Assembly (NCBI GenBank): GCA_017556705.1
Contig: JAFYMG010000009.1
Span: 104,766 to 168,765 of the forward strand
DNA from: Paludibacteraceae bacterium
GTDB taxonomy: Bacteria > Bacteroidota > Bacteroidia > Bacteroidales > Paludibacteraceae
Direction: 5' to 3'
DNA length: 64,000 bases
The notes under the pieces are model-generated. The model made no database searches. It worked only from the letters and a program-made list of their open reading frames with translations, and was not told the origin of the DNA. Below are positions 1 through 8,183 of this stretch, piece after piece (the stretch's first letter is position 1; each line of letters begins with the position of its first letter). A program made the translations under genes and the position numbers.

Positions 1-469
1 GGAAATTCAACACACAGATATGAGCTATCTTATTGGCAAACATATCTTCAGCAAAATGCGACATAGGAGTATAACCACTGATAATCCAATCAATGCTTGT
101 AGGCTCACCCTTATCAACAAGTGTTGTCGGCTCTTGCAAAGTATTATTAAGCACATCAGCACTTTGGCTGCACTGCTCTACAATATATGCTAACCTATCA
201 TAAAGAAGTTTGCGCTCTTTTGATGTACCTACATATGAGTTGATTACCAACGATTGGAAATCACTCTCGCTGCCATCACTCTCATTCCATAATGCGGCCA
301 CTTGCTCCACGCCACGTGCAATGAGCGCGTAATCAGCATCGGGATACGCTTCTGCTATAGCCGCTATACTCGTTTGAATGGTGGTGTCACTGATCATAGG
401 TTGATTACAATTGGTCTGGCATGCAACTAACATCGTTGCTATGCCAAGAAAAATAATAACATGTTTCAT
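1..469 (-). CDS. Lipoprotein of unknown function, 3' end outside window
   Basis: The visible 156 residues begin with a lipoprotein signal peptide (MKHVIIFLGIATMLVACQ, lipobox LVAC), so the product should be tethered to the inner or outer membrane. The rest is soluble and helix-rich, with the segments WNESDGSESDFQSLV and HFAEDMFANKIAHICVLNF. Large uncharacterised Bacteroidetes exported proteins may start this way, but I cannot name the family with confidence. The gene reads off the left edge, so its full length is unknown. A TACTTTTG promoter sits just upstream on the same strand, which supports the ATG at 469. Confidence 0.8.
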   Translation of the reverse strand, partial: MKHVIIFLGIATMLVACQTNCNQPMISDTTIQTSIAAIAEAYPDADYALIARGVEQVAALWNESDGSESDFQSLVINSYVGTSKERKLLYDRLAYIVEQCSQSADVLNNTLQEPTTLVDKGEPTSIDWIISGYTPMSHFAEDMFANKIAHICVLNF

Positions 470-490
470 ATTGAATTTTGCATTTGCGCA

Positions 491-498
491 CAAAAGTA
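491..498 (-). promoter_or_regulatory. Bacteroidetes -7 promoter element (TACTTTTG)
   Basis: On the minus strand TACTTTTG lies 22 bases upstream of the lipoprotein start at 469. An upstream TTTG occurs at the usual distance, within an AT-rich spacer. It matches the TAnnTTTG primary sigma consensus of Bacteroidetes. Confidence 0.6.
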
Positions 499-597
499 CA
501 ATATTTTTTGCAAATATAAAAATTTTTTGATCTCTTTTGCACAGTTTTTGTATCTATTGGAAAAAAGACCATTAAACCTTAACCAAAATTTATAACA

Positions 598-1893
598 ATG
601 AAACGCAAATCATTTATCCTATTTCTTGCTTTTGCACTATTTAGCTTGATGGCATTACAGGCAAACGAAGAAACACCAAATACTGGCAACACCGCCATCG
701 TACCCAACGAGGCAAAACTCACTTCCTACGTGATGCTGAGTCCGTTAGATACTGCTGCTTTGCCACACATTCCTCATAAAAAAACTGGAGGACGTTTTGT
801 ACGCAGAGCATTGGATCAAGATATGATTTGGGAACAAACCCAGAATGAGTTGCGGCGCCACAATTTCTCAGAACGAAGTCTCTATCGTACTATGTACAAG
901 ATATATCGCTATACAAGCAAGCATTATGTATCTATTCCTTGTGCATATTGGAGCAAAAACACAAATGGTGACTCAATACTTGTTTCTGGCAAAGTATATT
1001 TACCCAAAAATCGCGACCTCCAAGGTATTGTCATTGCCAATCATTATACCATTACCTCTGATATAGAAGCACCAAGCAATACGCTTTCAACAGAGAGCAT
1101 CTTCACAATGAAAGGCTATGCCGTGATCATGCCAGATTATATAGGTTACGGCTTATCGCACGAGGAAGTACATCCATACCTACATTGGAGAAGTGCCGCA
1201 CAAACAGCTGTAGATCTACTAAATTGTATGCCCTCATTGCTAAATTACTATGGATATTCCTACCCTACAGATGTAGTTATTTCGGGCTACTCACAAGGCG
1301 GAGCAGTAGCGTTAGGAGTAGCTCGAATGATAGAAGAGAACTGCAACAATCAGATTGATTGGACTGTGCGCAAACTCTATGCAGGAGCAGGACCATATGA
1401 TCCAGCCACTACGTATATTTATAGTATAGAAAGTGACACCATTGGTATACCAGCAGCTATTCCATTAATTGTGATGGGATTAAACGAGGCATACGATTTA
1501 GGATTTGAAAAAGAGGACTTTTTCCTTGAACCATTATTATCCAACTATGAAAAATGGGTACTATCGAAAAAATATACTGTCAAAGAACTTAACCAGTTAA
1601 TGGGATCCATTCTTATGAGCGAACTGATGACACCAGAATCACTTGACCCGAATCTTCCTCTCTCGGATATACTATACGAAGCGTTAGTATGGAATAGTAA
1701 CGTAGGATATAACTTGCAAGCACCCGCATATTTTTTGCATAGCATCGAAGATCAAGTAGTACCTTTGATTAATACTCTTAACCTCCAATCGCAAATGCCA
1801 GATACCTCTCAAATCTACTTTGATTACGGCTACTATGGCTCGCATATGGAAGCTAATATACCATTTATGCAATACGTGTACCAAGATCTATAA
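598..1893 (+). CDS. Secreted alpha/beta-hydrolase (lipase/esterase-like), copy 1
   Basis: A 431-residue exported hydrolase with an N-terminal signal peptide (residues 1-22, no lipobox cysteine). Fold markers are the strand-turn PDYIGYGLS and the nucleophile elbow GYSQGG with Ser232. Asp385 (in HSIEDQVVP) and His416 (in GSHMEA) probably complete the catalytic triad. This resembles the secretory-lipase/prolyl-peptidase-like branch of alpha/beta-hydrolases; the substrate is not evident. It is about half identical by eye to the next gene, so the pair is a tandem duplication. Copy 1 seems freely secreted or periplasmic while copy 2 is a lipoprotein. No strong TAnnTTTG promoter is seen before it. 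Confidence 0.82.
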   Translation: MKRKSFILFLAFALFSLMALQANEETPNTGNTAIVPNEAKLTSYVMLSPLDTAALPHIPHKKTGGRFVRRALDQDMIWEQTQNELRRHNFSERSLYRTMYKIYRYTSKHYVSIPCAYWSKNTNGDSILVSGKVYLPKNRDLQGIVIANHYTITSDIEAPSNTLSTESIFTMKGYAVIMPDYIGYGLSHEEVHPYLHWRSAAQTAVDLLNCMPSLLNYYGYSYPTDVVISGYSQGGAVALGVARMIEENCNNQIDWTVRKLYAGAGPYDPATTYIYSIESDTIGIPAAIPLIVMGLNEAYDLGFEKEDFFLEPLLSNYEKWVLSKKYTVKELNQLMGSILMSELMTPESLDPNLPLSDILYEALVWNSNVGYNLQAPAYFLHSIEDQVVPLINTLNLQSQMPDTSQIYFDYGYYGSHMEANIPFMQYVYQDL

Positions 1894-1972
1894 AGATTGT
1901 AATTTAACGAACAAAATGCAATCTAATAGCAAAAATTATTCTATTTTGTTTGCATATTTGTGTTTTTTGTAG

Positions 1973-1980
1973 TACCTTTG
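1973..1980 (+). promoter_or_regulatory. Promoter -7 element TACCTTTG before hydrolase copy 2
   Basis: TACCTTTG lies 27 bases upstream of the ATG at 2007, preceded by a TTTGCATATTTGTGTTTTTTG-like spacer shared with other promoters in the window. Transcription would start near 1987. That excludes the longer reading-frame start at 1950 and shows that the second hydrolase copy can be expressed independently of the first. Confidence 0.72.
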
Positions 1981-2006
1981 CAGCGCAAGTAATACAATCA
2001 TCTGAG

Positions 2007-3257
2007 ATGAAAAGAATAGCACTCATACTGTTAGTAGGTATATTCGTAGGTTGTCAATCTGACCCGAAGTCGTCAACTGCGAATAAGGAAAGGTATGAAT
2101 ATCAAATGATTTCTCCATTGGATACCAACACACTCCCAAAAATACCACATAATGGAGGTAGTGGTGTTTTGGTTCGTGAAGTATTAAACCATAACCTCAT
2201 ATGGCAAGTGGCAAAATATCCACTCGTATGGCAAGATTTCTCTGCTGAGAGTATCGCACAAATGATGCAAATTATATATTTCTTTACGCATCATTATTAT
2301 GTAGGGATTCCTTGTGCATATTGGAGTCAGAAGCCCAATGGAGATTCATTACTCGTTTCTGGACAAGTCTATTTACCCAAAAATCGTAAACTCAATGGTA
2401 TCATGATCGCTAATCATTATATGATGACCTCAGACGCAGAAGTGCCAACCAACATGACTGCCATGGAAACCATTTTCCTTATGAAGGATTATGCAGTCAT
2501 CATGCCAGATTATGTAGGCTACGGCTTATCACGCGAAGAAGCACATCCATTTCTGCATTGGCGTAATGCCGCGCATACAGCGGTTGATTTGCTCAATTGT
2601 ATGCCACAATTATTGGATTATTATGGATATGAATATCCCAAGGAAGTTGTGATTGAAGGTTATTCACAAGGCGCATCAGTAGCTTTAGGTGTCGCACGAA
2701 TGCTAGAAGAGACAGACAGTGATTGGACCATACGCAAATTATATGCAGGTGCAGGTCCTTATAATCCAGCCCTCGCATATGACTACTGCGTAGCTCACAA
2801 TATAGTAGGAATACCATCGTTAATTCCGCTGATAATCATAGGGATGAATGATGCATATAACCTAGGCTTGAACTTTGAAGACATTTTCCTTGAACCGTTA
2901 CTATCCAATTACGAAGAATGGATATATTCTAAATCATATCCCATGAAAGAAATTGACAGATTAATGGGATCCAAATACATGAGCGAATTAATGCAAAATC
3001 CATGGATGAACCGTGACGACTCTACAACCAAGATATTGTATAGTGCATTGCTAGATAATAGTAACGTAGGATATGATTTACAATCACCCGCATACTTCAT
3101 ACATAGTTTGGATGATGAGATTGTACCCCTCTACAACACACTAATCTTAATGGAAAACATGCCTGATAATTCACAAATAGAGTACGATTTTCAACATTAC
3201 GGCACACATATGGAAACTAGTATAGCATTCTTGAAGGCTGTTTTTCAAGATTTGTAA
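2007..3257 (+). CDS. Lipoprotein alpha/beta-hydrolase (lipase/esterase-like), copy 2
   Basis: A 416-residue paralogue of the preceding gene. The ATG at 2007 is chosen because it gives a clean lipoprotein signal (MKRIALILLVGIFVGCQ, lipobox VGC) and follows a promoter. A start at 1950 would lie upstream of that promoter. The triad is conserved: Ser220 (GYSQGA), Asp370 (SLDDEIVP) and His401 (GTHMET). Conserved blocks with copy 1 include IPCAYWS, VSGQVYLPKNR and the PDYVGYGLS loop. It probably acts at the cell envelope on an unknown ester or peptide. The different export signals suggest a localisation split after duplication. Confidence 0.82.
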   Translation: MKRIALILLVGIFVGCQSDPKSSTANKERYEYQMISPLDTNTLPKIPHNGGSGVLVREVLNHNLIWQVAKYPLVWQDFSAESIAQMMQIIYFFTHHYYVGIPCAYWSQKPNGDSLLVSGQVYLPKNRKLNGIMIANHYMMTSDAEVPTNMTAMETIFLMKDYAVIMPDYVGYGLSREEAHPFLHWRNAAHTAVDLLNCMPQLLDYYGYEYPKEVVIEGYSQGASVALGVARMLEETDSDWTIRKLYAGAGPYNPALAYDYCVAHNIVGIPSLIPLIIIGMNDAYNLGLNFEDIFLEPLLSNYEEWIYSKSYPMKEIDRLMGSKYMSELMQNPWMNRDDSTTKILYSALLDNSNVGYDLQSPAYFIHSLDDEIVPLYNTLILMENMPDNSQIEYDFQHYGTHMETSIAFLKAVFQDL

Positions 3258-3352
3258 CCAACAACTGCATGTTGCACTGGAAGAATTTATCACAATTCTA
3301 ACAGGCATCAGCAGTCATAAACCTAAATTCTAACCTTTAAATCTTAACAACA

Positions 3353-3859
3353 ATGAAGAAGTTTTTTCTAATGGCTTTGGTTGTCAGCCTGTTCGGTGCA
3401 TGTGATGCATCATCTAAAGTAGACAACAGTACTGTAAAATCAGTAGATTTGAATCGCTACCTTGGTAGCTGGTATGAGATTGCTAAGTTTGACCACAGCT
3501 TTGAGCGTGGATTAGACCATGCGATGGCGCGCTATACATTGCGCGATGATGGCAAGATTGATGTCCTAAATACGGGCATTAAAGACGGTCGAGCTAAGGA
3601 TGCAAAGGGTATTGCAAAAACGACGGGTGTACCCGGTTTGCTGCGCGTTTCGTTCTTCGGACCATTCTTTGGCGATTACCGCATTATGATGTTGGACGAG
3701 AACTATCAATACGTGCTGGTTGGTGGCGGTACAGACAAATATCTGTGGATCTTATCTCGTACACCTGAACTAGATGAAGCAACAAAATCACTCATCCTTG
3801 CCGAGGCGGATCGACGTGGATATGACACTGGAAAACTAATCTGGGTAAAGCAGAAATAG
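3353..3859 (+). CDS. blc: Lipocalin-family lipoprotein (Blc-like)
   Basis: A 168-residue bacterial lipocalin with a lipoprotein signal (MKKFFLMALVVSLFGAC). The hallmark first-strand motif YLGSWYEIAKFD (GxW) is present, followed by the YRIMMLDENYQYVLVGG and YLWILSRTP strands typical of the Blc/apolipoprotein D group. Such proteins bind fatty acids or lysophospholipids at the outer membrane and are linked to envelope maintenance. Its length is normal for the family. It ends three bases before the convergent rmuC stop, with no terminator between them, so the two transcripts may overlap. Confidence 0.9.
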   Translation: MKKFFLMALVVSLFGACDASSKVDNSTVKSVDLNRYLGSWYEIAKFDHSFERGLDHAMARYTLRDDGKIDVLNTGIKDGRAKDAKGIAKTTGVPGLLRVSFFGPFFGDYRIMMLDENYQYVLVGGGTDKYLWILSRTPELDEATKSLILAEADRRGYDTGKLIWVKQK

Positions 3860-3862
3860 TGC

Positions 3863-5185
3863 TTAATTTTCCTCGATTTGATCGAGAGAATCTACAGAAT
3901 AGGAATCGGGTAATACTTTCTTGGTCTTAACGCCCATATCACGAAGGCGCAAGCCCGTATCCAATACACTGCGGGAGCCAACCACAAGCTGATGGTTGGC
4001 TTCTTCGTAAGCGACAGAAGCTTGCTTGAGGCCCTTCTCTATCTTACCAAATTTCTCGATAAAACCGTTTAATCTATCAAGCAGCAACCCAACGGTCTGG
4101 AATACTTTGGCGTAGCTCTTGTTTTGCTCTATCTGACGCCAGGTCACATTCACAATGCGTAGCGCCGCATATAGATTCATTTCGCTAACAATGAATATAC
4201 GATCTTTAAGGAAAGTTTCACGCCAAAGATTCTTTTCGTGCGCCATAGCCACTTGCATTGCGCCCTCGTTAGGGATAAACATAAACACGAAATCGGCTGA
4301 TTTTCTGCCATTTTCGATGTATGCAGCATAGTTTGCTCGGCGTAGTTCGTTGATATGATTATGAATACTAGTCAGAATCTCCTTAGCATATATTTCACGC
4401 TCATCGTCGGTCTTAGCATGGACATAATTGTCATAAGAGGTGATAGTCATCTTAGAGTCAATGATTACATCCTCCTTGTCGTCTAAGTGCAAGATGAAAT
4501 CAGGGCGCATGATCTTATTCGTCTCTTCGTTGCGCAAGGTTTGCCCCTTTTCATCGCGCAAAGTGGGTTGATAGACATAGTGAATACCCTCTTTAAGCCC
4601 CTGACTTTCCAGCATTTCCTTTACCACCAGTTCTCCCCAATCGCCTTGTGACTTAGGTTGATAAAGCAATGTTTCCACCAATCGATCTGCGCGATTGCCG
4701 ATGGATTCGGTCTTTTCTACCAGATTTTTGATACTTTGCTCAAGACGAGTAGTGGTATTACCATGTTGAGTTTGGGTATCCTTCATCTCTTTTTCCAACT
4801 TGGATATAGTCTCCTTGAGCGGATCAATGATGGAGGACATCTGAGTGCGGTTGGTTTGTTCCAACTTCTCGCTGCGTATGTCTAGGAGTTTTTGGGTAGT
4901 GTTGGTCAGTTCCGCTTGAAGAAACTTGATTTGTTCCGCCAATTTCTCATCAGCTTGTTGGCGAGTTGCCTCGTTCTTTTCCTTCTCGTACTTGAGTTCG
5001 AGTTCTTTTTGCGAAAGAAGGAGTTTGGCTTCTTGTACTTTTGTTTGTTCCTTGGCAAGCGCTTGCTCGGCAGTAGTCAGTTGTTGACGAACATGAGTAA
5101 GCTGTTGGCGCATAAGCCAATAAACCAGCGCTCCTACTGCTATAGCCAGGAGAATGCCAATGATGGATGCAATTATAATTTCCAT
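3863..5185 (-). CDS. rmuC: DNA recombination protein RmuC
   Basis: A 440-residue protein with one N-terminal membrane anchor (residues 3-24), a long coiled coil (about 28-115), then the RmuC domain (about 160-400). The core contains the nuclease-like strands GDWGELVVKEMLE, RPDFILHL and VIIDSKMTITSYDNY. RmuC is a PD-(D/E)XK-fold family protein that limits recombination at inverted repeats. That is of interest in a window so rich in small palindromes, although the link is only circumstantial. It is separated from the upstream GHL10 gene by a strong hairpin and probably transcribed alone. Confidence 0.93.
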   Translation of the reverse strand: MEIIIASIIGILLAIAVGALVYWLMRQQLTHVRQQLTTAEQALAKEQTKVQEAKLLLSQKELELKYEKEKNEATRQQADEKLAEQIKFLQAELTNTTQKLLDIRSEKLEQTNRTQMSSIIDPLKETISKLEKEMKDTQTQHGNTTTRLEQSIKNLVEKTESIGNRADRLVETLLYQPKSQGDWGELVVKEMLESQGLKEGIHYVYQPTLRDEKGQTLRNEETNKIMRPDFILHLDDKEDVIIDSKMTITSYDNYVHAKTDDEREIYAKEILTSIHNHINELRRANYAAYIENGRKSADFVFMFIPNEGAMQVAMAHEKNLWRETFLKDRIFIVSEMNLYAALRIVNVTWRQIEQNKSYAKVFQTVGLLLDRLNGFIEKFGKIEKGLKQASVAYEEANHQLVVGSRSVLDTGLRLRDMGVKTKKVLPDSYSVDSLDQIEEN

Positions 5186-5197
5186 AGTCTAATTATT

Positions 5198-5229
5198 AAA
5201 AAATGGAGCGATAAATTCGCTCCATTTTT
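5198..5229. terminator. Bidirectional intrinsic terminator
   Basis: The hairpin AAAAATGGAGCG / CGCTCCATTTTT has a 7-base loop and A/T tracts on both sides. It lies between the GHL10 stop and the rmuC start and should end the esterase-GHL10 transcript on the minus strand. Confidence 0.75.
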
Positions 5230-5240
5230 ATGCATTTGAA

Positions 5241-6437
5241 TTACTTTCTTGGAGCAGGAACGTAGGTAGGATAGAATACTTGCTTCAAGCTATCGGTAAG
5301 GTTGCATCGATTCTCAATCAAGTCGCATGCACGGAAATAACACTCACCAGTGATACCAGGAATAGTGCGATTGAGACGTAATTGACGGCAGATCTCGTTG
5401 CCCTCGCGCCATGCGGCAGCACCTCTCTCGTTTCCTAAGTGGAATGGAGCCATACCGATATACACGCGGCATGTCTCGGTAGCATGCTCTGCCCACCAAT
5501 GTGCAAGGATCTCATAGTCAGCCACTTTCTTACCAATCTCCCAGTAGAGTTGAGGTACTACATAGTCAATCCAACCTTTCTCCATCCAAAGGAGGATGTC
5601 AGCATACAGTTGGTCGTAGTTTTGCAAACCATTGGTCTCGCTACCGCGTGGGTCGTTGGCGATATTGCGCCAGATACCGAAAGGTGAGATACCAAACTCT
5701 ACGTTTGGCTTGATACTGTTGATAGTATTGTGAACAGCCTCAATAGCGAGGTTCACGTTGTCACGACGCCAGTCACCGATATTATCAAAGCCACGTGGGT
5801 CGTTGGCATATGCTGCTGAATCAGGGAACTCTTCGCCTGCGATAGGATAAGGATAGAAATAGTCATCCATGTGGATAGCTTGGATGTCGTAGCGAGTAAC
5901 AAGGTCGGCTGCGACTTGGCAAAGGAAGTCACGTGTCTCTTGAAGATGAGGTGCATAGTACCATTGTTTGCCGTATTTAACGAACCACTCTGGGTGCTTG
6001 TGATACATGTGGTTTGGCGCGAGTGAGTCGATATGCATCGCAGGGATAGTCACGCGATAAGGGTTGATCCATACGTGTACATCTATACCGCGCTTGTGTG
6101 CTTCAGTGCATACGAACTCCAGTGGGTCATAATTGGCAACTTCGCCTTGTTTGCCAGTCAACCAATGGCTCCATGGCTCGAGCTCAGATGGATAGAGCGC
6201 GTCGGCAGTAGGGCGTACTTGGAATACGACAGCGTTGAGGTGCATGGCTTGGAAGGAGTCGAGCATGTTGATCATCTCTTGCTTTTGCAACTCATTGTCG
6301 CCGATAGCAGCCTTGCTTGGCCAGTCGATGTTGGCTACGGTACTGATCCATGCAGCACGGAAATAAGGCTCTTGTTTTGCACAAGATGTCATTGCGAAAA
6401 TCGTCATCAATGACAGGAGAATGAATGTTTTTTTCAT
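5241..6437 (-). CDS. Family 10-like glycosyl hydrolase lipoprotein (GHL10/DUF187)
   Basis: A 398-residue exported protein with the lipobox MTSC (Cys19). The body is a TIM barrel of the GHL10 family (Pfam PF02638): FRAAWISTVANIDWPSK opens it, and VFQVRPTADALYPSELEPWS, HVWINPYRV, HMDDYFYPYP and ISPFGIWRN follow. Members act on glycans or peptidoglycan-derived sugars (YngK-like); the substrate here is not shown. It lies 16 bases downstream of a co-directional secreted esterase gene, so the two probably form an operon, perhaps removing acyl groups and cleaving the same polymer. It is followed by a strong terminator. Confidence 0.88.
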   Translation of the reverse strand: MKKTFILLSLMTIFAMTSCAKQEPYFRAAWISTVANIDWPSKAAIGDNELQKQEMINMLDSFQAMHLNAVVFQVRPTADALYPSELEPWSHWLTGKQGEVANYDPLEFVCTEAHKRGIDVHVWINPYRVTIPAMHIDSLAPNHMYHKHPEWFVKYGKQWYYAPHLQETRDFLCQVAADLVTRYDIQAIHMDDYFYPYPIAGEEFPDSAAYANDPRGFDNIGDWRRDNVNLAIEAVHNTINSIKPNVEFGISPFGIWRNIANDPRGSETNGLQNYDQLYADILLWMEKGWIDYVVPQLYWEIGKKVADYEILAHWWAEHATETCRVYIGMAPFHLGNERGAAAWREGNEICRQLRLNRTIPGITGECYFRACDLIENRCNLTDSLKQVFYPTYVPAPRK

Positions 6438-6453
6438 GTGATGTAATTATAAG

Positions 6454-7314
6454 TTAGTTATTAGTAAATATTTTCTGCGCAAAGATGGTGAGATAATCCA
6501 TCCAGTTTTGCCAAGAGTGTCCGCCAGCTGATTCATGGTACTCGTATGGATATTGCTTCTCATCCAAGTATTGGCGATATACAACATTGTCTTGATAGAG
6601 GAAATCGTCCACACCGCATGCAATCCAATAGAGTTGTGGTGGATTGGCAAATTGCTGCGTGAGTAGTGCCTCTGTTTGGCTGTATGTGGGCTTGTCGGAT
6701 AGTGCTAAGTCACTGATAGCCAAAGTGCGCTCTGCACGATGTTGGCTCATATATGGCACGTATAGCGCGGAGAATATACCCACATAGTCAAACGATTGGT
6801 TCAACAACGCAGCCGTGTGCATGGTGTGGAATCCGCCCATTGACAAACCCGCAATGGCGCGATGCTGCTTGTCTGCAATGGTGCGATAGTGCGCTTCGGT
6901 CCACGCGATGAGTTGGCTGAAATTCTCTTCAAAAGTACTCTCCATCCATAGGCGTGTCTCTTTGGGATAGTGCTTGCCTGTTTGTTCTAGATAACCGTTA
7001 GGCATCACCACAATCATCGGCTGGCATAGTTCGTTGGTGATTAACGAATCGAGGATTGCCTTGGCGCAACCTTTTGTGAGCCAACCTGTTTCATCATCTC
7101 CACTGCCGTGCAATAGATATAGCACAGGATACTCCTCTTTGGAGGTTGCGTATCCCTCTGGTAAATAGATAGTCACGCCTGCTTCTCCAATGCTAGATGG
7201 GAAGGAGGTTACTACCACTTGACTGGGTTCGATGGCTTGTTTTGCTTTAGGACAACAACCTGTACACGCGACGATTAACGCCACAACGAAAACACTTAGA
7301 TACTTGCTTTTCAT
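6454..7314 (-). CDS. Esterase-family alpha/beta-hydrolase lipoprotein
   Basis: A 286-residue member of the esterase D / feruloyl esterase-like family (Pfam PF00756). The signal peptide ends in a lipobox-like ACTGC. The nucleophile elbow GLSMGG carries Ser158. The acidic residue is probably in ACGVDDFL and the histidine in GGHSWQNW. Oxyanion-region text VLYLLHGSGDDETGW and VVMPNG is typical. These enzymes commonly deacylate plant cell-wall xylans or enterobactin-like esters. The GHL10 hydrolase directly downstream suggests joint work on an extracellular glycan, which is inference. A promoter lies 35 bases upstream. Confidence 0.86.
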   Translation of the reverse strand: MKSKYLSVFVVALIVACTGCCPKAKQAIEPSQVVVTSFPSSIGEAGVTIYLPEGYATSKEEYPVLYLLHGSGDDETGWLTKGCAKAILDSLITNELCQPMIVVMPNGYLEQTGKHYPKETRLWMESTFEENFSQLIAWTEAHYRTIADKQHRAIAGLSMGGFHTMHTAALLNQSFDYVGIFSALYVPYMSQHRAERTLAISDLALSDKPTYSQTEALLTQQFANPPQLYWIACGVDDFLYQDNVVYRQYLDEKQYPYEYHESAGGHSWQNWMDYLTIFAQKIFTNN

Positions 7315-7348
7315 ACTATTTTGAATATGTTATTTCGTTTTTCGGCTG

Positions 7349-7356
7349 CAAAATTA
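7349..7356 (-). promoter_or_regulatory. Promoter -7 element TAATTTTG for the esterase operon
   Basis: On the minus strand TAATTTTG lies 35 bases from the esterase ATG, with GTTTG about 20 bases further upstream. Its -33 region overlaps that of the divergent NifU-like/GGGtGRT promoter, so the two promoters may compete or share regulators. Confidence 0.6.
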
Positions 7357-7388
7357 CAAAATTATTTGCATATATCCAAACTTTTTTG

Positions 7389-7396
7389 TACTTTTG
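7389..7396 (+). promoter_or_regulatory. Promoter -7 element TACTTTTG for the NifU-like/GGGtGRT operon
   Basis: TACTTTTG with an upstream TTTGCATAT element (from 7365) matches the window's main promoter class. The 5' leader to the ATG at 7464 is about 60 bases, AT-rich, with a repeated AACTAATAAACTAATAAAC pattern. Confidence 0.68.
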
Positions 7397-7463
7397 CACC
7401 CGATTATGGAATATTGTGCTTGATAAACAAATAAACTAATCAACTAATAAACTAATAAACATT

Positions 7464-8165
7464 ATGATTTACAGCAAAGAGGTACAGGAAATGTGCCAAG
7501 TAGCTAAGGGACCTAACCACGGTCCAGCTCCAATCCCAGAAGAGGGTAAGTGGGTGAAAGCTAAAGAGATCGCTGACATCTCTGGTATGACTCACGGTAT
7601 CGGTTGGTGCGCTCCTCAACAAGGTGCGTGCAAACTCAGTTTGAACGTTAAGAACGGTATCATCGAGGAGGCTCTCATCGAGACTATCGGTTGCTCAGGT
7701 ATGACTCACTCTGCTGCTATGGCAAGCGAGATCCTCGTAGGTAAAACTATCCTCGAGGCACTCAACACCGACCTCGTATGTGACGCTATCAACACCGCTA
7801 TGCGCGAGTTGTTCCTGCAAATCGTTTATGGACGTACCCAATCTGCTTTTTCTGAGGGCGGTTTGCCAATCGGCGCTGGTCTTGAGGACTTGGGTAAGGG
7901 TCTCGTTAGCCAAACGGGTACTTTGTTCGCTACCAAGGCTAAAGGCTCACGCTACCTCCAATTGACCGAGGGTTACATCACCAAGCAATACTTGGATGCT
8001 GACAACGAGACTTGCGGATATGAGTTCGTTCATATGGGCAAATTCATGGATGCTATCAAGAAGGGTGTTCCAGCAGAGGAGGCTTTGAAGAAGGTTACTG
8101 GCACTTATGGCCGCACAACCGAGGAGCAAGGCGCAGTTAAATTTATTGATCCACGTCATGAATAA
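7464..8165 (+). CDS. NifU-like iron-sulfur scaffold-type protein paired with GGGtGRT protein
   Basis: A 233-residue cytoplasmic protein whose N-terminal half has NifU_N/IscU-like features: GWCAPQQGACKL and IGCSGMTHSAAMASEIL, placing cysteines where scaffold proteins bind clusters. Homologues are commonly called iron-sulfur cluster assembly scaffold proteins and sit next to GGGtGRT genes, as here (18-base gap). Codon choice is markedly biased (ggt, gct, atc, cgc), unlike the neighbouring secreted genes, which suggests high expression. The actual function of the pair is unknown to me. Confidence 0.8.
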   Translation: MIYSKEVQEMCQVAKGPNHGPAPIPEEGKWVKAKEIADISGMTHGIGWCAPQQGACKLSLNVKNGIIEEALIETIGCSGMTHSAAMASEILVGKTILEALNTDLVCDAINTAMRELFLQIVYGRTQSAFSEGGLPIGAGLEDLGKGLVSQTGTLFATKAKGSRYLQLTEGYITKQYLDADNETCGYEFVHMGKFMDAIKKGVPAEEALKKVTGTYGRTTEEQGAVKFIDPRHE

Positions 8166-8170
8166 TAAGA

Positions 8171-8176
8171 AAGGAG
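8171..8176 (+). promoter_or_regulatory. Shine-Dalgarno-like AAGGAG before GGGtGRT gene
   Basis: AAGGAG lies 8 bases before the ATG at 8184. A good Shine-Dalgarno sequence is unusual in this window, where most starts have only A-rich leaders. It fits a highly translated gene. Confidence 0.5.
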
Positions 8177-8183
8177 TAAAACT

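Noticed and set aside
560..597. Promoter TCTCTTTTG before the first hydrolase gene
   Set aside because: Only a loose match to TAnnTTTG, lacking the TA, so it is not listed as a promoter.
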